Assembly: GCA_019414445.1 (NCBI GenBank)
Contig: DXMA01000020.1
Coordinates: forward strand, 1-42,315
From: Collinsella sp.
GTDB lineage: Bacteria; Actinomycetota; Coriobacteriia; Coriobacteriales; Coriobacteriaceae
Reading direction: 5' to 3'
Length of the DNA stretch: 42,315 nucleotides
This document shows positions 6,171 to 13,302 of the stretch, in pieces; the stretch's first letter is position 1; every line of letters starts with the position of its first letter. Both the position numbers and the translations under genes were made by a program. Below the pieces are notes generated by a model, which saw only the letters and a program-made list of their open reading frames with translations, was not told the DNA's origin and did no database searches.

Positions 6171-8651
6171 ATGAGCCCGCAGGCTATCGAGGTGCGCGGT
6201 GCACGTGTTCACAATCTCAAGGACATCGATATCGATATTCCGCTGGGGAGGCTCGTGGGCATTGCCGGCGTGTCGGGCTCGGGCAAGAGCTCGCTGGCGC
6301 TGGGAGTTCTTTATGCCGAGGGCTCGCGCCGTTACCTGGAGGCGCTCAGCACCTATACTCGACGTCGCCTGACGCAGGCCGAGCACGCCCAGGTGGACGA
6401 GGTATTGCACGTACCGGCGGCACTCGCGTTGCATCAGCGTCCCAGTGTGCCAGGCGTGCGCTCGACCTTTGGTACCATGACCGAGCTCAACAACAGTCTG
6501 CGTTTGCTCTTTAGCCGCTGTGCCCATCACGTGTGCCCACATTGCGGGGCGCGTGTGGAGCCGAGCCTTAACGTGGCTGCGGGCCTGTCGCTCACGTGCC
6601 CCGCATGCGGCCGCGAGTTCTACGCGCCGAGTGCCGAGGACCTTGCCTTTAACAGCGGCGGTGCGTGCCCTACCTGCGGCGGCACCGGTGTCATGCGCGA
6701 GGTGGACGAAGCGAGCCTGGTGCCCGACGAGTCAAAGACCATCAACGAAGGCGCGGTGCTTCCCTGGGGTACGCTCATGTGGGATCTGATGAAGCAGGTA
6801 GCCGGCGAGATGGGCGTGCGCACCGACGTGCCGTTTAACCAGCTCACGCCTCAAGAGCGCGACATCGTGTTCCACGGTCCGGCGGTTAAAAAGCACATTC
6901 TCTACGTTCCCAAAAACGGCGAGGGCGCCACGCCGCTCGATTTTACCTATTACAACGCTGTCTATACCGTCGAGAATGCGCTCGCCAAGGTTAAGGACGA
7001 CAAGGGCCTCAAGCGCGTGGCGCGCTTTTTGCGCGAGGGGCCATGCCGTGACTGTGGCGGCACGCGTCTCTCCGAGGCCGCACGCCATCCCCAGGTGCGC
7101 GGTATCAATCTGGCGCAGGCCGCGGCTATGACGCTGGGTGAGGCGATTGAGTGGGTGCGCGGGGTGCCCGCATCCTTGCCGGCCGAGATGCAGCCCATGG
7201 CGACGGATATCTGCGATTCGTTTTTGAGCACGGCCCGTCGACTGGTCGATCTGGGCCTCGATTACCTTTCACTCGACCGCGCCGGTGCCACGCTCTCCAC
7301 GGGCGAGCGTCAGCGCGTGCAGCTCGCCCGCGTGGTGCGTAACCGATCGACGGGCGTGCTCTATGTGCTGGACGAGCCCTCGATTGGCTTGCATCCTGCC
7401 AATGTCGACGGCCTGGTAGGCGTGATGCGCGATTTGGTGGATGACGGCAACACCGTGGTCGTTGTCGACCACGACACGCGCGTACTGGCGGAAGCCGACT
7501 ATCTGGTCGAGATGGGCCCCGTTGCCGGAGCAGGCGGCGGCAATGTGATCGCCGCGGGCGCGGTAGGCGAGGTCGAAGAATCGCAGGGCAGCCGCATCGC
7601 CCCATTTTTGCGCTCGGAGCCTGAGCGCTTGCGTCCGCAGGTGCCTGACGACGAAATGTTTGACCGGGGCCATATCCGCATGGCGACCGATGCCATCCAT
7701 ACCGTCAAACCGCTCGAAGTCGATATACCGCGCGGTCGCCTTGTCGCGGTGACGGGCGTTTCGGGTTCGGGTAAGACGACGTTGGTGCTCGAGACACTCA
7801 TCCCGGCACTTAAGGCGCAGGCAGCCAGCGAGCGCCTGCCAAAACACGTGCGTTGGGTCGATGCCGAGGGCATTGCACGTGCCAACCTGATAGACGCCAC
7901 GCCCATCGGTGCCAACGTGCGTTCGACGGTAGCGACTTATGCCGACATCCATGATGAACTGCGTCGCGCCTTCGCCCGTACGCCCGAGGCCAAGGCAGCC
8001 GGCTACAAGGCAGGCGCCTTTAGCTACAACACCGGCGCCTTGCGCTGCCCTACGTGCGATGGCACGGGTTCGATATCGCTCGACGTGCAGTTTTTGCCCG
8101 ACGTCGAGATCGTCTGCCCGGCATGTCGCGGCTCACGTTATGCAGACGCGGCTTCGCATATCCATCGCGAGGGCAAGGACGGGAGCTTACTGACGTTGCC
8201 GCAGCTCATGGACATGAGTGTGGACGAGGCCCTCGACGCCACGCTGGGACTCAAAAAGGTACAGGCGCGCTTGCAGACCTTGCACGACCTGGGCTTGGGT
8301 TATCTCACGCTCGGTGAGCCCACGCCGGCGCTTTCGGGCGGCGAGGCGCAGCGTCTTAAGCTTGCGAGCGAGATGGGCCGCGTGCAGGACGATGCCGTAT
8401 TCGTATTTGACGAGCCCACGATCGGCCTGCATCCGCTCGATGTTCAGGTGTTGCTGAGTGTGTTTGACGGCCTCGTCGCCAAGGGCGCCACAGTTGTCGT
8501 GATCGAACACGACCTCGACCTTGTCCGCAACGCCGACTATGTGATCGACATGGGCCCGGGCGGCGGTGACGCGGGCGGGCAAATCGTCTGCGCCGGCACG
8601 CCGGGCGACATCGTGGCCTGCCCCGCAAGCATCACCGGCCGCTACCTATAA
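6171..8651 (+). CDS. UvrA-like ABC ATPase lacking the UvrB-binding domain
   Basis: An 826-residue UvrA paralogue. It has two ABC halves: Walker A GVSGSGKSS and GVSGSGKTT, signatures LSTGERQRVQLA and LSGGEAQRLKLA, and Walker B motifs YVLDEPSIGLH and FVFDEPTIGLH. Zinc modules include CPHC...CPAC, CPTCGGTG and CPTCDGTG...CPAC. Canonical UvrA is about 940 residues and carries a UvrB-binding insert after the first zinc-binding cysteines. Here that stretch is replaced by a short linker (RVEPSLNVAAGL), the UvrA2-type architecture. Such proteins are linked to DNA damage tolerance or self-protection from DNA-binding drugs. The ATG at 6171 fits the family start (IEVRGARVHNLK). GTG 6156, or ATG 6138 overlapping the ATPase, are alternatives. 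Confidence 0.85.
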   Translation: MSPQAIEVRGARVHNLKDIDIDIPLGRLVGIAGVSGSGKSSLALGVLYAEGSRRYLEALSTYTRRRLTQAEHAQVDEVLHVPAALALHQRPSVPGVRSTFGTMTELNNSLRLLFSRCAHHVCPHCGARVEPSLNVAAGLSLTCPACGREFYAPSAEDLAFNSGGACPTCGGTGVMREVDEASLVPDESKTINEGAVLPWGTLMWDLMKQVAGEMGVRTDVPFNQLTPQERDIVFHGPAVKKHILYVPKNGEGATPLDFTYYNAVYTVENALAKVKDDKGLKRVARFLREGPCRDCGGTRLSEAARHPQVRGINLAQAAAMTLGEAIEWVRGVPASLPAEMQPMATDICDSFLSTARRLVDLGLDYLSLDRAGATLSTGERQRVQLARVVRNRSTGVLYVLDEPSIGLHPANVDGLVGVMRDLVDDGNTVVVVDHDTRVLAEADYLVEMGPVAGAGGGNVIAAGAVGEVEESQGSRIAPFLRSEPERLRPQVPDDEMFDRGHIRMATDAIHTVKPLEVDIPRGRLVAVTGVSGSGKTTLVLETLIPALKAQAASERLPKHVRWVDAEGIARANLIDATPIGANVRSTVATYADIHDELRRAFARTPEAKAAGYKAGAFSYNTGALRCPTCDGTGSISLDVQFLPDVEIVCPACRGSRYADAASHIHREGKDGSLLTLPQLMDMSVDEALDATLGLKKVQARLQTLHDLGLGYLTLGEPTPALSGGEAQRLKLASEMGRVQDDAVFVFDEPTIGLHPLDVQVLLSVFDGLVAKGATVVVIEHDLDLVRNADYVIDMGPGGGDAGGQIVCAGTPGDIVACPASITGRYL

Positions 8652-8653
8652 CC

Positions 8654-8688
8654 GAATGTGACAAAGGGACAGTTCCTTTGTCACATTC
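8654..8688. repeat. REP-like hairpin (family B), copy 2
   Basis: A perfect 14-bp inverted repeat, GAATGTGACAAAGG (8654-8667) and CCTTTGTCACATTC (8675-8688), encloses the loop GACAGTT. It fills the 29-bp gap between the convergent stops of the UvrA-like gene and trmL. Read on the minus strand, its right arm supplies the last Met codon and the TGA stop of trmL. It shares TGTGACAAAGG and the GGGACAG core with copy 1 at 4927-4959. Confidence 0.85.
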
Positions 8689-9280
8689 CCGGAAAGCCTG
8701 TTTGGCGCGGGGCCTCGTAGAGGACGATGGCGGCGCTGTTGGAGAGGTTGAGAGCGCTGATGCGGTAGTCGTCCGGGTCGACGAAGTTGCCGCAGATATC
8801 CTGTCGAAGGATGGCTTCGTGGCTGTCCTCGGTATGCCCGAGCGACTCCTCGTGGGCCTCCCAGGCGTCGGCGTTTTCGAGCGAGTCGCAATCGCGCAAC
8901 ATGGGGATGCGCTCGCAGCGCTCGGGCGCCGCGGCAAGCAGTGGCTCGGGAATCCCCGAGCTCTCGCTGCCAAAGACCAAAAAGTCACCGTCGCGGTAGG
9001 TACTTTGCGCATAGGTGCGGCGCGCCTTTTTGGTCAGCAGATGCAGGCGTTCGTCGGCGGGGGAGAGGCCGTTGCGCGCAAGGAAATCCTCCCAGCCGGC
9101 ATAGGTCGTCACGTCCAAATTTTGCCAGTAGCCCAGGCCGGCGCGACGCACCGTCTTGTCGTCGAGCGAAAACCCCAGCGGCTCCACCAGATGCAGGCGG
9201 GCGCCGGTAACCACGCAGGTGCGGCCGATATTGCCCGTATTGGCCGGAATCTCGGGCGCATACAGCACAATGTTGAACAT
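8681..9280 (-). CDS. trmL: tRNA (cytidine/uridine-34 2'-O)-methyltransferase
   Basis: A 199-residue SPOUT methyltransferase. The N-terminus MFNIVLYAPEIPANTGNIGR and LHLVEPLGF match TrmL, which 2'-O-methylates the wobble base of tRNA-Leu in E. coli. The SPOUT knot motifs are FGSESSGIPEPLL and LNLSNSAAIVLYEA. It is about 40 residues longer than E. coli TrmL, because a segment between the two knot motifs (roughly LENADAWEAHEESLGHTEDS onward) is inserted. The ATG at 9280 has AAGGAGA four bases upstream; longer in-frame extensions lack an SD. The C-terminus ends GFPGM, with the final Met and stop contributed by a REP-like hairpin. Confidence 0.9.
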   Translation of the reverse strand: MFNIVLYAPEIPANTGNIGRTCVVTGARLHLVEPLGFSLDDKTVRRAGLGYWQNLDVTTYAGWEDFLARNGLSPADERLHLLTKKARRTYAQSTYRDGDFLVFGSESSGIPEPLLAAAPERCERIPMLRDCDSLENADAWEAHEESLGHTEDSHEAILRQDICGNFVDPDDYRISALNLSNSAAIVLYEAPRQTGFPGM

Positions 9281-9303
9281 GAATCTCCTTGGCTCAGAAC
9301 GAA

Positions 9304-9336
9304 AAACCACCACGAAGGGCACCTTCGTGGTGGTTT
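9304..9336 (-). terminator. Rho-independent terminator
   Basis: A perfect 15-bp stem (AAACCACCACGAAGG at 9304-9318, CCTTCGTGGTGGTTT at 9322-9336) with a 3-nt loop is followed on the minus strand by TTTTTCG. It terminates the CobW-type gene. Confidence 0.9.
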
Positions 9337-9375
9337 GGCGGTTACGTAGGCGGAAAAATGCCCGCTTGGATAAAT

Positions 9376-10506
9376 CTAGGCGCGGTGCCAGTCGGTCAGG
9401 CAGGCATCGAGGGAGGCGATGAGCGCATCCTTGTCCATGTGACGGCCGATGATGCACAGGCTCGTCATGCGGTCGCCCGTCTCGTCGTCCCAAATCTGCA
9501 TGATCTCGGGGTTCTCGTCGATGATCTTCTGCTTCTCGCCCTCGGGCGCGGAGTCAACGAACAGACCGTTCTCCATCAGGCGCATTTGGTGGCCGGCCTG
9601 CTCGAACATGTAGCACATGTCCGGATCGCCGGTCTGCCACAGCGGACCCTTGACGCGGATGACCTCGTCGGGCCACTCCTGCTCAACAAAATCGGTGAAC
9701 TTCTGCAGGTCAAACGGCTTGCGGCGCGAGTACACAAAGGTCTCGATGTCGTACTCGAGCACCTCGGGGTCGTCGTGCTCCTCGGGATGCTCCATGGCCT
9801 CGATCCAGGCGGCGGAGTTGTAGGCGCGCATAAAGTCGAAGCGGTCGGTGTCGAGCAGCTCCTCCATGGGGACCTCGCCGTTTTGGGCCTCGACAATCAC
9901 GGCGTCCTTCTGCAGGCTGCGCACGATAGCCTTGAGCTCGGCGATCTGCTCAGGGCTCACGGTATCGGTCTTGTTGAGGATCAGCGTGGAGCAGAACTCG
10001 ATCTGCTGGATGAGCAGGCTCTCGATGTCGTCCTCGTCGATATCCTCGGCCAACAGGTCGCGGCCGCCGTTGAACTCGTCGTACATGCGGGCGCAATCGA
10101 CCACAGCCACGATGTTGTCGAGTGCAAGCTTGGGCTGGCCGCCCACCTTGGCCTCGTCGCAGAAGCTCGAGATGGTGTAGGCGATGGGGATAGGCTCGCA
10201 GATACCCGAGGCCTCGATGATGATGTAGTCGAACTTGCCCGAATCGGCGATGCCCTGCAGCTGGTTGGCAAGGTCGTCCGAAAGCGTGCAGCAGATGCAG
10301 CCGTTGGTGAGCGGGATGAGGTCGTCGGTCTCGGAAAGGCCGCCGTCGGCGATGAGGCTGGCGTCGACGTTGATCTCGCCGATATCGTTGACGATCACGG
10401 CGGCGCGGATGCCGCCGTCGTTAGCGAGGATGTGGTTGAGCAGTGTGGTCTTGCCGGCACCGAGGTATCCGGTAAGCATGATGATCTTCACGGGTTTGTT
10501 GGGCAT
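9376..10506 (-). CDS. CobW/COG0523-family GTPase (metal chaperone type)
   Basis: A 376-residue G3E-family GTPase. Walker A is GYLGAGKTT (about residues 12-20), the metal-binding CxCC motif is in NGCICC, and EASGICEP and NKTD follow. The acidic insert DIDEDDIESLL and the cysteine/histidine content of the C-terminal CobW_C-like region (MCYMFEQAGHQMR) fit a metallochaperone. COG0523 proteins deliver zinc or another metal to client proteins using GTP; the metal here cannot be told from sequence, and no zinc-regulator box is recognised nearby. The ATG at 10506 has AAAGGAGG five bases upstream. It is transcribed alone or after the ArsC-like gene, 86 bp upstream, and ends at a strong terminator. Confidence 0.85.
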   Translation of the reverse strand: MPNKPVKIIMLTGYLGAGKTTLLNHILANDGGIRAAVIVNDIGEINVDASLIADGGLSETDDLIPLTNGCICCTLSDDLANQLQGIADSGKFDYIIIEASGICEPIPIAYTISSFCDEAKVGGQPKLALDNIVAVVDCARMYDEFNGGRDLLAEDIDEDDIESLLIQQIEFCSTLILNKTDTVSPEQIAELKAIVRSLQKDAVIVEAQNGEVPMEELLDTDRFDFMRAYNSAAWIEAMEHPEEHDDPEVLEYDIETFVYSRRKPFDLQKFTDFVEQEWPDEVIRVKGPLWQTGDPDMCYMFEQAGHQMRLMENGLFVDSAPEGEKQKIIDENPEIMQIWDDETGDRMTSLCIIGRHMDKDALIASLDACLTDWHRA

Positions 10507-10592
10507 GTGCCCTCCTTTGTTAGACATGGCTTACAGTTGAATCTTATGCCAAACGCCTGCTCTTATACCCACGCGCCGGCAAATAACACAGG

Positions 10593-10934
10593 CTACTCCC
10601 AGGCTCCCCATACATCGGGGCAATAACCGACGGTGGCCTTTTTGCCGTTGCGCACGATGGGCTCGGCTAGAACCTGCTGGTTCTCGAGCAACTTGTCGAA
10701 GCGCTGGCTAGGGGTGAGGTGCTGGATGAGCGCGAGCGTCTCCTCGTCCTTGGCCTTGGGGTTGAGCAGCTTGTCGATGCCGCCGACCGCCTGCATCACG
10801 CTCGTGAGCTCGCCTTTGCTCATCTCCTTTTCCTTAAGGTCGATAAACTGCACCTTGATGCGGCGCTCCTTAAAATAGCGCTGGGCCTTCTTGGTATCGA
10901 AGGACTTCTTGGTGCCAAAAATCTGGATATTCAT
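10593..10934 (-). CDS. ArsC/Spx family thioredoxin-fold protein
   Basis: A 113-residue protein with MNIQIFGTKKSFDTKKAQRY at the N-terminus and the ArsC/Spx signatures FKERRIKVQFIDLKE, LTPSQRFDKLLENQQVLAEP, and IVRNGKKATVGY. The usual CxxC or CxxS active site of this family (after the first strand, FGTKKSFD here) has no cysteine. It is therefore unlikely to be an arsenate reductase of the ordinary kind, and may be a YffB-like or regulatory member. The ATG at 10934 has only a weak GGCGGA SD. The flavoprotein gene ends 11 bp upstream, so the two form one transcript and may be translationally linked. Confidence 0.8.
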   Translation of the reverse strand: MNIQIFGTKKSFDTKKAQRYFKERRIKVQFIDLKEKEMSKGELTSVMQAVGGIDKLLNPKAKDEETLALIQHLTPSQRFDKLLENQQVLAEPIVRNGKKATVGYCPDVWGAWE

Positions 10935-10945
10935 GTTCCGCCGTT

Positions 10946-11569
10946 CTAACGAATGAAGTTGGTGCGCTCGCGATCGGCTTCGGGGGCTTCGATGCCGGCA
11001 GCCTGTCCTGCCTCGATACAATGCAGGAGCCAAGCCATGTTCTTGCCGATGTTGCGCATGGTGGCCAGGCCCTCGGCGTCCTGGGCGGCCTCGCCCGGCA
11101 TGGCACCAAAGACGTTGTTCCAGTATGTGGAGGCCACCACGGGCATCTGGTTGATAGTGAAGTATTTGTTGAGTACATCGAAGGTGGTCGACGTGCCGCC
11201 GCGACGGGCGACGGCGACCGCGGCACCCGGCTTGTGCACAAAGGCCTTGCTGCCAGCATAGAATGCGCGGTCGAGAGCCGAGAGGATGCGTCCGCTGGGA
11301 TGCGCATAGTAGACGGGGGAGCCAAAGACAAAACCGTCTGCCTGCTCGGCGGCAGCGATGAGCTCGTTCACCACGTCGTCGTCAAAGGTGCAGCGACCGC
11401 CAAGCTTGCCGCACTGACCGCAGCCGATGCAGTCGCGGATGGGCTTGGCGCCCAGTTGGAATACCTCGCTGTCGATGCCCTCGGCTTTAAGTTGCTCGGC
11501 GACTTCGGCGAGCGCGCGAGCGGTGTTGCCGTTTGCCTTGGGGCTGCCATTGACCAAAAGAACCTTCAT
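10946..11569 (-). CDS. NADPH-dependent FMN reductase / iron-sulfur flavoprotein family
   Basis: A 207-residue flavodoxin-fold protein. MKVLLVNGSPKANGNTARAL is the FMN-phosphate loop, CIGCGQCGKLGGRC is a compact four-cysteine cluster as in iron-sulfur flavoproteins, and VFGSPVYYAHPSGRILSALD is the second flavin-contact region. Proteins of this kind shuttle electrons between NAD(P)H, FMN and a 4Fe-4S or quinone-type acceptor. The partner is unknown. Whether the cysteines bind iron or only zinc cannot be told. The ATG at 11569 (an adjacent GTG at 11572 is possible) follows AGAGGGAG. It heads a two-gene unit with the ArsC-like gene. Confidence 0.85.
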   Translation of the reverse strand: MKVLLVNGSPKANGNTARALAEVAEQLKAEGIDSEVFQLGAKPIRDCIGCGQCGKLGGRCTFDDDVVNELIAAAEQADGFVFGSPVYYAHPSGRILSALDRAFYAGSKAFVHKPGAAVAVARRGGTSTTFDVLNKYFTINQMPVVASTYWNNVFGAMPGEAAQDAEGLATMRNIGKNMAWLLHCIEAGQAAGIEAPEADRERTNFIR

Positions 11570-11644
11570 CACAAACTCCCTCTGCTGTTGGTGACTTCTG
11601 CAGAGGATTATCGCACGATGGGGGGAGGCGGTGCGGGCGTGGTG

Positions 11645-13175
11645 CTAATCCAGTTTGGTACCTGGCACCTGCACGGCTTTCCCGAGCAACACTTTGAGCT
11701 CGTTCAAAATGGAAACGGGCTGTCGGTCGACGGTATCCAGATGAAGCGTGGCCACGCGAAGGGGCGGCTGATATTCAAACGAGCCAAAGAGCACGGGAGA
11801 GCCCAGGAACCGCTCGATTTCCTTTGCGATCGCGTCGGTCTCTTCGGGATCGAATTCGTCGAAAAGCGCCACGAACATCGGTCCGACCGAGCGGAACAGA
11901 CGACCCTTGCCGCGCGAACAATCCATGAGGCAGGCGGCGCTCTCCGCCAAAACGCGGTCGCCTGCATCAAAGCCAAAGCGGGCATTGACCTGAGCGATAT
12001 CGTCGATTTTAATGGCGACCAAGCCCGCCTTGCGCGCGACGCGACGCATTTCGCCAATGGCGTTGACCAGGGCGTGGATGTCGCCCAGGCCGGTCACGGA
12101 ATCGGTCGTATCTGCCAAGCTGCGGTTGATAATCATGCCCACGTACATGTTGGGCTCGGTATCGGTGCCGTCCAAGCGGTAGCCCGTGCAGTCGCAAAGC
12201 ACGTATGCTTCGGTGGCATCCATCACGCGATACTGCATGTAGTGGAAGTGCCACGTACCGTTTATCACCATGTCGAGCTCGGCGCGTACGTTGTCGCGGT
12301 CCTCGGGGTGAACGCGGGCAAGCCACAAGTCGAGTGAGTTGTAGGGATGCTGGGAGGGCAGGTCAAAATCGCGTACGGCATTAACCGACCATTGTGATTC
12401 GCCCGTATCGAGATTGAGGATAAACGGATAGCGCGTATCGGAGCTCATAGAGATCGCTTGGAATACGCGGTCGTTGCACGGAAGCTGCTCGGCAATTGGG
12501 TGTGGCGGCGCGTCATTGTCTTTCGGTTGCTGCACACGATGCATAAGCTTATAGCGATACATCTTGCGATCGGCATCCATCGTCATCTGGCGACGCGTGT
12601 CGCCGGCAAGTGGATTGACGCGCGAGCAGCCAAAGCTAAAGCTAGCGATCATGGGCGCCTTGCCACCTGAGCTCGCCTCGATCAGCCCGGCACGTACCTG
12701 CTCCAAGCGCTGCTCGAGTTCAGTCTCGTTTGCAGAGAGCGAGATAAGCACAAACTCGTCTCCACCGATACGGAACAGCATCTCATCGTGCTCCATGGTT
12801 TCGGAGAGCGTGCGACAGATGCTCAGAATATAGCGATTGCCTTCGGCGTGGCCAAACCTATCATTGCAATGCTTGAGATGGTCGATGTCAATATAGGCGC
12901 AGGTGAAGGGGGTCGCCTTTGCGCCAGAGCTGCTCGACGTGACGGTCGAGTCCGCCACGGTTGTCCAAGTTGGTGAGCGGATCGATATAGGCGTTGCACT
13001 CAAGCAGCTGGCGCTCTTGTTGCAGGATGGCATGCGTCTTTTGCAGTTGCTCACCAACGGCGCGTAGCTCAGCAGGCAGCACGGAAACATCGAGTTCGGC
13101 GGTCGAGACACCATTCGCAAGTCGCTGAAGATAGGCAATAATCGATTGCTCGCCCAAGCGATATGACTCGTTCAT
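11645..13175 (-). pseudogene. GGDEF-PAS-GGDEF-like c-di-GMP protein, frameshifted at C5 tract
   Basis: The N-terminus lies in one frame (ATG 13175 with AAGGAGGT upstream) and reads MNESYRLGEQSIIAYLQRLA to NLDNRGGLDRHVEQLWRKGDP. It then hits a stop within about six codons. The other frame continues exactly where needed with FTCAYIDIDHLKHCNDRFGH. Removing one base from the five-C run (plus-strand G5 at 12908-12912) joins them into a 509-residue protein. The joined product has GGDEF (FRIGGDEF), a PAS-like middle (ARVHPEDRDNVRAEL, QYRVMDATEAYVL), and a degenerate second GGDEF-like end without the motif. It would make c-di-GMP if repaired. As sequenced, it encodes about 95 N-terminal residues. The architecture repeats in the neighbouring gene. 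Confidence 0.85.
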
Positions 13176-13213
13176 GATGAATAACCTCCTTGGGCAGAAC
13201 AACGGTTTGTATC

Positions 13214-13244
13214 ATATCCCCAATTCGGTTTGAATTGGGGATAT
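13214..13244 (-). terminator. Hairpin between the two c-di-GMP genes
   Basis: A perfect 13-bp inverted repeat (ATATCCCCAATTC and GAATTGGGGATAT) with the loop GGTTT lies downstream of the GGDEF-EAL gene stop and upstream of the next GGDEF gene. It is AT-edged and lacks a long T run, so it could terminate or be an operator. Confidence 0.5.
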
Positions 13245-13256
13245 AAGTTAGCTAAT

Positions 13257-13272
13257 GGAGACAAATGTCCCC
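13257..13272. repeat. Short GGAGACA/TGTCCCC inverted repeat
   Basis: GGAGACA, two A, TGTCCCC forms an imperfect palindrome 30 bp beyond the stop of the GGDEF-EAL gene. It resembles the GGGACA core of the other REP-like repeats in the window, but it is short and could be chance. Confidence 0.35.
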
Positions 13273-13302
13273 TTCGGCGGTGGTGTTTTGCGCGCGAGCG
13301 TA

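Noticed and set aside
9289..10626. Long plus-strand open frame opposite the CobW gene (and similar ones at 11021-12337, 28917-30137, 32130-33407 and 36867-38129)
   Set aside because: All lie antisense to well-supported genes, have no SD or recognisable domain and have low-complexity composition.
12890..12930. Programmed ribosomal frameshift in the first c-di-GMP gene
   Set aside because: No slippery heptamer or downstream stem was recognised by eye; a one-base indel is simpler, though not excluded.
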